Of a stretch of 64,000 nucleotides of DNA, positions 43,027 to 54,633 are shown piece after piece. The position numbers and the translations under genes were made by a program. Numbering within the stretch: the stretch's first letter is position 1; each line of letters starts with the position of its first letter. The DNA lies in the NCBI GenBank assembly GCA_009733715.1, contig WMKJ01000031.1, positions 50,382 to 114,381 on the forward strand, in the 5' to 3' direction. The notes under the pieces are model-generated. The model had not been told where the DNA came from, made no database searches, and worked only from the letters and a program-made list of their open reading frames with translations. The stretch comes from Herpomyces periplanetae (taxonomy: Eukaryota; Ascomycota; Laboulbeniomycetes; Herpomycetales; Herpomycetaceae).

Positions 43027-43669
43027 ACCCCATCACAATTAACAAATACCAATAAAAACCATAAAATCATCGAAATCGGAAAAAGTTGCTAAATGAGTTA
43101 TAAGGTAGGTAAACTTCAACAAACCTATTATCTATAGAGGTATATAAATTAACGATTTTCCATTTCACCACACAGCACTGTATTGCACACAAGTGCAGAC
43201 AGCGTATTATACTGAATCGTATCTTATCGCAACACACCACACCGTACAGCATCACACCACACCATACCGCACGGCATTTAATTCCATTCCAACTCATCGT
43301 ATCCCGACGTTTCCCGTTTCTTGGATTTTATGCTGCCACACGCACGGCCCATCAGCCCCTCCCTCCTCGGATAATACTTAATCCCTAGTATCGCTTACCG
43401 CACGCGTGTCAGACGCTACGAGTCGGGAAAACTTGACGATCAAGACGTGCAGGAAATGGAGTTAATTTCACTCGAAAGGCCTATTTAACAGAACAGTACA
43501 TTACACATCGCAACTATCATCGTCTTCGTCGTCATTGTTATCATCAGTGTAGTAGTTGCCCTCATTAATGCCATGAGTAGAATAGCTTTTCCATCCATCC
43601 ATCCATCCACTCACCCACCTTTTGCTAACCGTCACCATCACAATGCCTTGAAACTCCAAGAGTTTCCAC
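43027..43669. other. Tandem intergenic region, eIF4B 3' to TFIIIC 5'
   Basis: 643 bp. Contains CACAC/CATACC-rich DNA around 43220-43280 and (CCAT)n near 43595-43615. No gene seen. It holds the TFIIIC promoter and the eIF4B 3' UTR. Confidence 0.5.
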
Positions 43670-46268
43670 TCACGAAATCACTGTTCTCCCCGTATGACTA
43701 CGACGACTACCCTTGGATTTGCTAGAAACTGTACTCCATCCATCCTTATCAACAGCTACTCCACTACCGCCGCTACTACCGCCTCCTCCACTATTGCTAT
43801 CAGTGTTTGCTCCTTGGTTACTCGAATTTGTATTTCCTCCCGTATTTCCTTCACCTCGTCCTCCTGAATTACCATTACCCAGCCCATTTCCTGCTGCTAC
43901 ATCACCAACCTTTCCGCGGACTCCACCGTTGGATCGTCTCCATGAACTTGCCGAATGTCTCGCCGCAAAATTGTTACCTCGTGCTCCACTTCCACCCCCA
44001 ACTCCTGTATTATGTCTTTGAGAATCTCTATAAGGTCTTCTCTGCGAATTTATCGGTTTGGCGGGATCTCTTGTAACACTACCAACCTGTCCAGTAGGTC
44101 CTCCCCCCCCCCATGGGGAAATTTCTTCTTCCAGTTTCTATATTAGATCCTCCATGTGAAGTTGACGATGTCGCTACTCTTGTTCCAGCTGTCGACCTGT
44201 CTAACGTTTCTTGGTTTGTATTGTCAACTCGATTTTCCGTATCATTTCCTTGAACCTGACCGTTATAATCATTACCACTGATATCAACGCTTGAATTCGT
44301 CCCCATTCCATCAACTGCACCTTGAGTATCATCCCCATCATCCAGTGCACTAGATTCATCTAGTCGACTTAATACATCAAAGTTACAACTAGGATTGTTC
44401 ACACTAAATCCCGAACTTGAATTCCTCTTTTCTACTCCTCCACCTTGTCCCTCACCACTTGCTGTCCGTGACTTTTTCGAAGCATCATAATCCCCTCCCT
44501 TGCCAAATTTATTAACCGGCACCGAACTCACTGTCGTTTTGCCAACTCCTGTTGCTGTAGTTGTCCCCGTCGTAGAATCCGATGTCGTTATACTTTCACT
44601 TGCTGATTGGGCTAAAAGTCGCTCTTTTTCTTGTTCTTTGGCTTTATCTTCTTGCTCTTTCTTTAAGCTTAATTCCTCCAATCTTTTAGACACAATTTCC
44701 CGCTCTCGAGAATACGTGTCAATTGGTTTAGCACCCCCGAATGGATTGCTCTTCGATGTGCCTGTTTTTTCATTACTAGTGTCGACCCCTGCCGTCACAC
44801 TATCCGACACTCCGCCGCTTGTACCTTCGGGGATACTTCTTTTAGTGAGATTAAGTTTAGGTCTAACGGGAACTCTGGTTTGTACCGTAGGCGATGTAGG
44901 CGTACTAGCATCAGGTGTAGCAGACGGTGATTTAATCGATGAATCCCCCGTAATTTCTTTATCTGGTCGCATTTTACTTCGCCATGATATGTCTGTGTCA
45001 GCCGCGGTTAAACCGCTTGTTTTCTCTCCAATTCCAAGCCTTCCGTTAATTTTTCCCTTATTTAACCAACTTCCACCAGCTGCTGCATCTGAATCCGGCC
45101 CAGACCGTCGTTCACCCCAATTAGGAGATGGTCTACGCTCTCGCACTCCTGATGACCCTCTAAATCTTCCACCTCCATTATCACTCATACCACTACCAGC
45201 TCCGCTACCTGGTCCAGTTACATTTGCAGGCACCGATGATGACATAGGCGACAACGGTCCCTTGCGTTCCCAACTGGGAAAGTCTCGAATTTTACTGCTT
45301 GCTGCGTTCATATTATTATCATTTCCATAAGGTCGTCGCGAATGGTTATCACCACTTCCAAACTCTGACGATGTTTCATTGTGTGGCCCGCCACGGTCTG
45401 AAGCTCTGCGGGGCCCTGATATATCCGGCAAGGGTCCTTTCCTGACCCAATCTTGGAATTGACTAGGATCAGCTCGATCTTTCGCTACAGAAACCAATTC
45501 ACGGCTTATTAATACATTTTCTAACTGCGGTGATAACTGATGAAGGTTTATATACTTACGTGCGTCCGCTACGCTAATCCTTATATTACGTCCCCCGAAC
45601 GATAAACCGTCAAATGTGAGTGCTTTCTTAAGCCCTTCTAACGTACTAAATTCAACGTAACCAAAACCTTTCGGCTTTCTATCGATCTTATTAGACACAA
45701 TTCTAACGTTCGCCACGTCACATTCGGAAAAGAACTCCATCACATCGCTCTCTATTGCGTCAAACGACAAATTACCCAAGTGAGCAGTGTATGGAGGTTT
45801 GTCCGGTAGTGGTAAGGAATTTCTGTTATATCCGGAAAATCGATCACCTCGATCTACAAATACATAGCATTAAAAGTTAGTTATTATGTGTACATGGTTT
45901 TCAATATGGCCTATTACATCAGTATTCATAGCGTACCATCAAATCCACGATCACATCCAAATCCGGATGGTTTCGAGCTGTGAGAGCGCCTTTCCATTCC
46001 ATAACCAGTCCGATTATCTATTCGTTACACGAGCGGTGTGTCAGTTGCAGTTAAAATTAACATAATTAATTGCCACAAGATAGAAGTGTTATGCAAGGCA
46101 TGTTAGCTTTGTATGACTTACAAGGTGCCGGCATATCATCCATTTCATCAGCCCATGATCCTAAAGCTGTTTCAAGAAAATTGGATCATAAGGTGTAAGT
46201 AGTTAACTTCACGATATAAAGTTTGGTCAATTCGTACATTGGTCTCCGAGAAAGTCCCCAAGGGACAT
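43670..46268 (-). CDS. TIF3: eIF4B (Tif3/Sce3-like) RNA-binding initiation factor, with a homopolymer frameshift
   Basis: Four exons: 46268-46238, 46166-46122, 46017-45937 and 45853-43670. All junctions are phase 1, with GTACGA, GTAAGT and GTACGC donors. The spliced N-terminus MSLGDFLGDQSLGSWADEMD is the classic fungal eIF4B start. The RRM is at about residues 75-150 (AHLGNLSF as RNP2, KGFGYVEF as RNP1) after LPLPDKPPYT. Repeats of the type QDWVRKGPLP and PSWERKGPLS follow. In the reading frame as given, a stop occurs at 44079, shortly after a 10-C run (44103-44112). Shifting by one base there gives a frame open for about 140 codons, ending DKDGWSTVSSKSKG...GRTVIS at 43670. That is typical Gly/Arg/Ser-rich eIF4B C-terminus, total about 779 aa. 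eIF4B stimulates eIF4A and mRNA recruitment to ribosomes. Confidence 0.9.
44103..44112 (-). other. Frameshift in 10-C homopolymer of the eIF4B gene
   Basis: Ten C on the plus strand (10 G on the sense strand, following AT). Nine or twelve would keep a single frame into the long C-terminal extension. The likeliest cause is a sequencing or assembly length error in the homopolymer. A real allelic or programmed shift is possible but not shown. Confidence 0.75.
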
Positions 46269-49200
46269 TTTCAACGTTTTTTGTTTAGCCGGCCCTGGGA
46301 GCATAGAAAAAGTCAGCGGTACGAGAAGGACAATTTAAAGACGGGAGAAGTTGGTGAGATGAATTGGGATAAATCAAGGGAGGACCGGGTTAGATGAACT
46401 TACCCATGATTGAGAATTAAAGTGTTAAACGTAGAGAGATTCAAGTGAAAAATAGTTGAAAGATTAACCGGTAAACTGCAGTGAGGAGAGTGACAATTAA
46501 AGAGGCCAAAATATGAATAAAGATTATCAATGATAAGATTTATCACATCCGAGACTCAAAAGCGAAGGGCAGAAATGACTAGGGAAATGATAAAATCGAT
46601 CGGAGCCAAGGCAGGTACATATATACTCCGAGAGCCCTTGGTCGAAGACATTCACGTTTACGGGAAAGGTGAGGTTAGGGGGTAAGGAAGAAATGATCGA
46701 ATAAATGATAGCGAGAATTGAGCGGGACACACGATAATCTGCACGAAATGCGGGTGAAGTTGAACGCGCCAGCGCATATCAGTTAACGCATAGCTAGCAA
46801 GAATGATGGAATAAACAATGTAAAGCTTGTCCATCAGAGTGAGCGATGAAGAGTACTCATGTGGACACACACGTACGCACAGACTACTGGATCCCCACTT
46901 GGGTAAGCAGTGTTCAAGGAGTCTGTGCGTACGAGAGCGTAAAACTAGTAAAGCAAGGAAAAACATTGACATACACATGCACACCCTAATGAACCCACAC
47001 ACACGCAGATACTCACGTATAAACGTGAAGACTGAGTTAAAGGGGAAAGGGTGTAAAGCGTTAAAAAACCAGGGTGTGGAAGGGGAGAGGAAGAGGAGTT
47101 GAGAAGTATAAAAAACTAATGACCGACAAAGTCGTGTTATAAAATGGTAAATTAATCAAAGCGTTAACGAATTTGCAACTCGAATAAATAATAATGTAGA
47201 GCGCGATTAACTCGAGAGATGCGGATTTGAGAAGCGCAAGGGTGATGCAAAGAACGAGTAAAAATGACAACGTAAGCTCCAGAAAAGCCAATATAAACGA
47301 TATGAAGTTCTTTGTTAACGTTTCCACGCAAATATGGTGATAATTGCGCTTTTAGCGCGTTACGTATGAAATCCACAGTTAGCTCAACTTTAACGTCGAT
47401 ATTCCCCGTGAAAAATGTGCAAATTTTGTCCGAAATAAAAAGTTAAAATGATTTTGTGCAGCACGGTGCGCTGTCTGGAGGAGAACTTGGAGATTTTGTA
47501 GTCATCGTTCGTCGGATTATCCTTAATCCATTGCCAAGACCATGCTCTAGTATGAATAAGCGAAGTGTATTCCTGTGTAAATAACGGCAAGTACACTTAA
47601 TTGTGGCCCAGAGCACTCCGGGGTTGTAGGGTTGTTCGTTTCGTAAATTGCCCACGTTTCTTCCTATTAACATCTTCAATATATTCTCCCGACTGATCAC
47701 CTCTTAACTCCTATTACTACCACCTTTTTGTCCTCTCTTTGATCATATCACGTGGTTATAGAACCTCCTCTGCTCTACCCAATGACTAAGCCTTGTTCCT
47801 TGATTTTCCGATTAGTCACGACCTGAACCTATCCCAGGGTCGTTATTTATCCATCCATCTCGATGAAGCATCATGACGTCACTGCTCCCGATTTGGATAT
47901 GATTTTACAGGGAAAATGGCGAGGCAGTTGCATACAATAATATTTTAATGATGCTAATTTGGTTGTGTTAGTTGGTTAATCAATTAATATGTTTAATTGT
48001 TAACAGAATGTAAATTTTCTGGATCATTTTTAAAACTACTCCGACTTCGCTTATTCAGCATAGCTTGTCCCCTCCCGCTTCCGCAGTATTCCCAATTCCG
48101 TCCTTACCTTTTGGTTTCAATTAGATGCTTGATTCTACTTATGCTTAATTCGATGCCGTTGACTTAATGAAATGCAAGTAGTTAGTAGAAATTTTTTATT
48201 TAAAGAGGATAATAGGTGAGCGTATCCGTACACACAACTTCCGAGGGAAGAAATGGATACCGTATGTGTATGGGAATGTTCACTAAGCTTCGTACTCGTT
48301 TACAATTAGATTAGTTAACTTATACATTATATAACTTTAGTATGATTAAACCGGTTAGTGTTTAATTTAGATGCTAAATGCCCAAGAATTAAAATAATAT
48401 TTATATTACAAAATAACAGATTTGTCCGTGTACCTCATCCCAGGCTGGTCTGCGGCTAACTAGGAGGATGAAGACACTATTACTGTAAAGTTTTACGTAG
48501 GTATTCTCACTATCATGAAAGCTTGAAACTGACCCAGTATGAATGTGCGTGTGCGCGTGCATCCAAGCAATATCGTTATTAGCATCATCATACACGTTGG
48601 CGCTAAATTTATTTTAGTATCAAAGATGAGGCCAATGTTGTATGGCTTATACGGGAAATCGTGTGGAACGGTCTCCTTGCCGTCAAACCATTAATTGTGA
48701 AGGGGGAATCTCTAGTGCGCATTAACTCAGCGTTGGCATGTAATACACGCTTGGATCAAGACGAATTTAAGCTTGCCTGGCTAGGATCACATTCTCTTCT
48801 ATAAATTCATCCCTACTATGCAATTGTATTAATGCAAGTTAGCAGACTGCAATTAATCGTTGAGTGTGCCATGTTTATATTACTTACTATATTACATATG
48901 GACTCCAGGCTAACTTAACTTGATTTGACATTAACCTGTGGTGCTATGGATTAATGATTACCCGTGTTATACACGCTTATTCTTTCCATTTCGTTATGGT
49001 CTGCATACTTGACAACTTTTGGGGATGCTGAAGGTTTTCAATACTTAAAAAATTCTTTAAAATGAAGACATTCTCATCTTTGGTAACGTATAAGCGTAGG
49101 TGTATAGGTTGGCATAAAAACCCTCTACAACCCTATCATACAACTCTGAGCATGGTAAAAAATTTTATCCAGTAATTCAAGTTTTAAAACTTCATCACCT

Positions 49201-49577
49201 TATCCCAATTTTTATAATGTCCTACCAGCTTGGGTGCGGTCAGTCTAATTTTCCCCAACTTTTCCCTAACACAATCACGTCTTACACTGTCAAACCCCCG
49301 ATTTTCCGCAAATCCACGTGACATCGTGAGAGCGTGTCGAGGGATGGAGATTAGTAAGGCATTCGGATATTTGTTCAGCCGACGGGGTTAGGGCAACATC
49401 TTAACTGCTGGTGTCACAATTGTAATTTTGTACAAACTTACTACAATTGTGAAAATGATTATAGCCTTTTTCCTTTATATTGTGCTTAGTGAAAGTAGGC
49501 CAGAGTTGTAATGTTATAATGGTCGCTTAAAATAAGGCCAAACTGATCTCGTGTACACTGTACTCTATATAATTTTA
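46269..49577. other. Intergenic, 3.3 kb, no gene seen
   Basis: From 46300 to about 47100 the plus strand is purine-rich, i.e. pyrimidine-rich on the eIF4B sense strand. An inverted repeat of GTACGCACAGACT occurs near 46873-46932 (TACGCACAGACTACTGG versus its complement CAAGGAGTCTGTGCGTA). The remainder is AT-rich without coding signal. CACGTG-like boxes sit near 47750 and 49317. Confidence 0.55.
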
Positions 49578-50480
49578 ATGGAGAACAAATATCCGGATAA
49601 TCGACTACTTAGTTCGATCCGCCAATTTGGCTTAATAGTTGAATCTTCCATTCCAGCTGGCTTAACTATCGGTATTTTCTCTTCCACTTTATTTATTATT
49701 TGTTGGACGTACACTCGTCTTTACTTTAACAGCAAGTTTATCCGCCCTGGTATTGACTATAAGCGACCGAGTATTATACGATTTACTTTAGGCATCGTAG
49801 GTGCTACTATAGCAGGTGCATCAGGAATTTTACGCGCTGCACCTAATCCGACAATTCGTGCCATTGCCGGTGGAATATCATACACTATCTGGGGAACGAC
49901 ATTTTGGAGTAAGAAATGAACCGGTTAATAGGGCAGTAATCTACTTTATGGGTTGAGTTTGTAAACGCTAACACCGTGGTTCAAAGGTGCTCGATCTTAT
50001 TACGTTAAGCATTGGCTTACCCATGAACCACCTACCAGCTCTGATCGAATTCGCGCTAGTACTGCTGCGGGATGTATCACCGGAGCGTGTGCCGGAACTT
50101 TTAGTCGTTACGTTGGTAAATCTCCCAACACTATTCTTCCTTCTATAGTTACGTGGTCACTTCTTGCATTTTCTGGTCAGCAAACTTGGGAATATGTGGA
50201 TAAGCTGCGTGAAGCCCAATCTACTACGAGCCCATCATCTCCTTTATGGGAGCGATTAATTCGGCACCCTTGGTTCCCCGTGAGTATGCTTTCACAAGAA
50301 GAATATCGAAATTACCTTCAGGAGAAACTCCTCTCAATTGATGCTGAAATTGAGATTATCGACGAAAAAATATCCATGACAAAAGAAAGCATCACCAATA
50401 TTGAATCGCAAATGTCATCTCTTCAACTCTCGCCTAATAATCCCAATAAAAACGAAGCCAATGACCATCCAAAATCGTAG
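49578..50480 (+). CDS. Conserved fungal hypothetical membrane protein, probably mitochondrial
   Basis: Two exons, 49578-49908 and 49987-50480 (274 aa), with intron 49909-49986 (GTAAGA, GCTAACAC branch, AAAG acceptor). An earlier GTG is ignored; the ATG is at 49578. There is one clear hydrophobic segment in exon 1 (GLTIGIFSSTLFIICWTYT). Gly/Ala-rich stretches follow (FTLGIVGATIAGASGILRAA; AAGCITGACAGTF; LPSIVTWSLLAFSGQ), reminiscent of small inner-membrane proteins. It ends in an amphipathic coiled-coil (SQEEYRNYLQEKLLSIDAEIEIIDEKI). That tail is recalled from uncharacterised fungal proteins, but no function is known to me. It is convergent with the Phs1 gene, 357 bp apart. Confidence 0.75.
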
Positions 50481-50837
50481 TGTTTCTGGCTAAATGAAAA
50501 AAAACGTTCATGCATAACGTGTAGCAATAGTGAAGAAATTTACACGACCCGTTTATTTGTTAGTATACACGTAAAACTGTGTCATTATCTTGAATTGCCA
50601 TATTACACCTGCTTATAAGTTTGATTTCCAAACGACGATACATGGCTGTCGGGTAGGTTTAATGTTTGTAAAAGGGGTGATTAAGAAAAAACATAGGTCA
50701 ATCATGAAATTTTGTCTTCGAAGTTCAAGTCAGCGAACATCACAGTGCCAAGGTGATTGCTTCAAGGTGTATGGGGTAGGGCATGCTGGATATAGTAAGT
50801 GTGAGTTAACAAAGTCAACAACAGGGAAGCCTTATTA
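50481..50837. other. Short convergent intergenic region
   Basis: 357 bp between the 3' ends of the membrane-protein gene and the Phs1 gene. No feature recognised apart from an unlikely small open frame (50590-50841). Confidence 0.5.
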
Positions 50838-51974
50838 TTAAAGTGAAGCCAGTTTTTGGTTCTTACGGGCCTTTTGAGCAATGCGACGTCTTTGCTTCAT
50901 CATATGGGTATACATGATATATGAGCCTGTACGTTGTATCACTAAGTTAATAAAACATCCTAATAACAATCACGACAATAATGATATGAACGCACCAGGA
51001 ATGTAAATAGCTAAGATCGATTGAAGTAGATAAGTTACCCAAGCGGGGTACATGAGTTTGGCAAAAGGGATTGAAACGTATATACAGCGGCACTCACTCA
51101 GAATACCGATTGGATAGAGAATGATAAAAGTGTTGTATCGAAGCCATTCTAGCCAGGTGGGAACTTTAAAAGAATTCTTACAAACTTGAGCACTTGGTGT
51201 TGAATTTTTGGTGTGTCGAGCAACTCGGTCAGCCTGTCGACGAGCAATTAATAAACGTGTAAAGTACGCGTAACGAATAACTTCCGTTACACTCCAAGCT
51301 AGAAGCATAGTGGCAAAAGCAAGAGTTTCTTGAACGGCCGAAGAGAAAGGAACCGCTATGCCCCATACCAGCAAAATTCGAGAAGCTACTTGTGCTGCAG
51401 TTGTTCCCATGGGAGAAGAAACAAATCCGAAAAGGCTATGGCCTACTTCAAGTATGGCAAAAGATTGTACTACACGTACAAGTTTATCACATTTTAAAAA
51501 GGTATTTTTTGCCACGACTAACATTAAGTAGCTAGTAGGGTGAAAATTGAATGTCTCATTGGAAGACTGAGGATTTGAATTCTCAAGATTCGGGAGATAA
51601 TTATGCAACTGCTGCATCAACTCCGTTGTGTCGATGTTAAAATTTTTCAGGAAGCTAGTAAACGTATTGACCAAACTTGAAAGTTGCGGACTTACGGCCT
51701 TAATGGCGTTTTCCAACTTGGTAAACTGATTTAAGGTATAAGAAGCTTGTTTCGTAGTTGTATAGCTGGATATTGCGAGGGTCCAGAGTACAGCGAGCCA
51801 TGCTAGAGCAGATAGTGAGTTGTAAGCAAGAAGGTAGTTTGAAACGCAAGACGACTGTGACTTCGAAGCAGTGAAATTTTTGGAACGAGATTGATCGGAT
51901 TTGGTAGGGGTAACGACTGATTTTTTGGTTAAAGGAGCCGCACACAACGATGCCGACGCTGGTGGAGTGGACAT
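50838..51974 (-). CDS. PHS1: Very-long-chain 3-hydroxyacyl-CoA dehydratase (Phs1/PTPLA)
   Basis: Two exons, 51974-50996 and 50926-50838 (355 aa), intron 50927-50995 (GTGCGT donor, TATTAACT branch, ACAG acceptor). The frame opens upstream at a non-ATG codon; the ATG at 51972-51974 is used. Conserved segments are YLLAYNSLSALAWLAVL, VVQSFAILEVGHSLFGFVSS, AWSVTEVIRYAYF and LRYNTFIILYPIGILSE. Tyr287 and Glu294, seven apart, correspond to the catalytic Tyr149/Glu156 of yeast Phs1. After splicing the C-terminus becomes YIPGSYIMYTHMMKQRRRIA, the usual ER-membrane tail with a basic end; unspliced it would stop early at SLLS. It dehydrates 3-hydroxyacyl-CoA in VLCFA elongation at the ER, with six TM helices expected. 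There is an extended N-terminus (about 45 residues) and an inserted loop at about 72-165 relative to yeast. Confidence 0.93.
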
Positions 51975-52432
51975 TATGTAAAGCTGGTAAAATACAACGA
52001 CGATAACGATAATAATGGATGCTGGGGAAATTCGTCGGCAGATCTCCGTGAGAAAGCTGAGTGTAGGATTATAAAATGTAACTGATGTATGTGTGTGTGT
52101 GCATGAACGTAGGTTAGTGGGGTTAGCTGAACAATATGGTGGTACGAAAGGAGGAAAATAATGGTCAGTGTCTCTTAAGTAATGGAACCGGGAAGCCCCG
52201 GGATACACTGCTATAATAAACAAAGACACCAAGAAGGTTGGAATCCGATGGAACAAAAAAAACAGAGTAGAATAAAGGAGAAAAGAGGGTTGAAAGACAT
52301 GAAGGAATGAGCGAGGAAGCTTAGAAAAACTGAGGTGACAAAGGATATGACAAACTGAGTAAAAACTAGGTCAGGTAACAGAACATCAAACCTGACCACG
52401 ACAAATAAATAAATATAAATGTAGAGAAATGG
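51975..52432. other. Tandem intergenic region
   Basis: 458 bp between the Phs1 start and the RING-gene stop. Includes a short TGTGTGTG run near 52085-52102. The Phs1 frame remains open upstream through part of it, but without an ATG. No gene seen. Confidence 0.5.
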
Positions 52433-54633
52433 TTAGAGAAAAGCTTGGATCATGGCACTCTTAGCAGAGCATTGCTTTCCACAACCTTCAACAACACAAA
52501 CTTGAAAAGGGCGAGGCATAGAAACGCCTGGGGTACGTTTAGTTCGACGAGATTTTGCACGATTCCTTGAACACAGACCACAGTACACCTGCAAAGCCAA
52601 GGAGGAACAAGTTTGTTAGCGTAATACAAGATGATTGACAAATTCATGCGAATTGAGATACTAACATGACCACAATTTCGAACGACCCATACTTCTTGTT
52701 GCTGTTCAGTTTCACCTTTGCATAATTCATCGCCACAGTTAGGACAAATTAAAATATCATCTTTCTGGGGTGATACTGTAAAACCGGAGGGAGGATCGGG
52801 AGGTTTGTCCATATTGCCAAATTGCGTAATACCTTGAGTAGAAGAGCCATGAATGTAAGAGGGAGAATCGGAATCGGGATAAGCCCGAGGAGCGGAAAAA
52901 ATGAAAGCTGGATGGATATTATGAGCATTAGTAGCACGGTGAACATCGTTAGATGCACTTCTTCGTATACTAGCAGAAAATGTATTACCGACGGGTGACG
53001 ATGATAAGTAAATGGGTTGATTAGTTGATTGAGACACAGCATCGATGATTTGTACTTCAGGTGATGAAGAAGGAGAGGATGGATTTAAAAAAGCGTGTGA
53101 ATCGATTTCGTTTAACATCTCAATGAATTCTTGATCAGCTTCTATACCCCAACCATATTCTTCAGAAGAGCCTCGGGGTGGATTTCTTCTATTATGTCTT
53201 CTAGGTTCATTGGACAATTCAGATTGAAACCGACGATTTCTATGAAATTCTTGCAACAAAAATAACTCAATCGGACTTAGTCCCGAACTATAATCATGAG
53301 CAGGACGGTGACTTGAATTATCTGATCTGATTGTATTTCTCGTGGAAGGTAATACTCTCGCCGTAGTTCCAGAATGCGTTAATGTTGAAGATTGTTGTGT
53401 TAAATCGATTGGATGATTTATATCGCTACCCACTTCTCTAGATTCACGGTCATCCCCCAATGAGTTATTCCGCCTGATTGAATCATCTCCCCAACCAGAT
53501 GCTAACCAAGCCGGTGCTGAAAATAACGTCGAAGCAAACGACATGATATTAACCAACGGAAACGGAAACGTCGACGACCCTTCGGACTCCACGTGACCAC
53601 TCGAAGCAGCCTCCTGCACCACAGCCACACCCGCCTCGGAGGTGTCACGAGGCGCACTCCATCCCCTGGAACTCACGTGACTTGTACTGCCTGCGACTCG
53701 CGATAGTAAGCTGAGGAGAGAAGCGGAAAACGGAGAGTTGGAGGGTAGAGATTGGGATGAATCGGGCATGTTTGTTTCACGGTCTCCGTTTGATTGGGGG
53801 GATACACGTGAGGGTGGATGTGAGTGTGAGTGTGAGTGCGAGTATCGATTAGAAGCATCTCCATGTAATTCGTGTACATCAGAATTCAGTTCATCCAGAT
53901 TCGCTGTATCATTTAATCCGTTAGAATTTCGATTTGGATTTTCGCGAGAATTGATAATACTTTGTGAATTATTCGATGCTCCACGTAATTCCATTAATCT
54001 TAAACTCCCCAATATTTGTTGTGGAGTACGCCAGAACCCTTGCAGAAGCCTGTTGGGTATAAAAGACTGCTCGTTTTGTTCGCCTTGAAATAAGTTTTCT
54101 CGACTACGCACCGAACTTCTTCGGCTACTTCTTCCTCCATGACCATTTGAACGCAAACTCCTTCGGTAGTGAACTCGACCTCGCGGTCTCTGCACACTTC
54201 GACTTTCGATGAACAAAACTTCCGGACTTTCCTCACGTGATTCTCTGTCATTTCTCGTAGCCTCGTGCCCGTTTGTTGTTGAGCTTCGAGTTACATCGTC
54301 ACCGTCGTGCGATAAATCAATCACATTGTTCCCTTCTGATGATCTCCAGGGTCTTTGTTGGCGCGATACAAATCTCGACCGACCATTTTGATGTTGTACG
54401 TGTGAATCTATGTGGGAGCGGCGTGTTGTATTGCGTCCAATCGATAACCAAGAGTTTAGGGATGACTGTCTTCGAATTCGCGGTTCAATATTTCGACGAT
54501 TTACCGTCGGTAAGACTGGGCTTGTTGCACTGGTTAAATCGATTACCGGTACTGCTAAATTCTCCGCTGTCACAGATTCCTCGGCTAGGCTTCCGTTGTT
54601 AAGATTTCTAGACCTATGACGCTGGTCACTCAT
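52433..54633 (-). CDS. RING protein with multiple SUMO-interacting motifs, putative Slx5-like STUbL subunit
   Basis: Two exons, 54633-52666 and 52588-52433 (707 aa), intron 52589-52665 (GTTAGT donor, CGCTAACA branch, GCAG). The C-terminal zinc-binding RING is split by the intron: CPNCGDEL ... WVVRNCGHVYCGLC ... FQVCVVEGCGKQ, giving C3HC4-type ligands from about residue 633. The remainder is Ser/Arg-rich and disordered. It contains SUMO-interacting-like motifs (hydrophobic core plus acidic/Ser flank) at VPVIDLTS (28-35), NVIDLSHDGDD (103-113), EVLFIES (138-144), HPIDLTQ (about 409) and VQIIDAV (about 528). SIM arrays plus a RING define SUMO-targeted ubiquitin ligases (Slx5/Slx8, Rfp1/2, RNF4), which ubiquitylate SUMOylated nuclear proteins. 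The Slx5-like role is inferred. A (SH)n repeat (near 53815-53840) is coding. Confidence 0.8.

Noticed and set aside
44500-45330. 276-codon plus-strand frame opposite eIF4B
   Set aside because: Antisense shadow of a well-supported gene; Val/Leu/Pro composition mirrors the sense codons.
52749-53042. 97-codon minus-strand frame inside the RING gene
   Set aside because: Alternative frame of the supported SIM-RING coding region.
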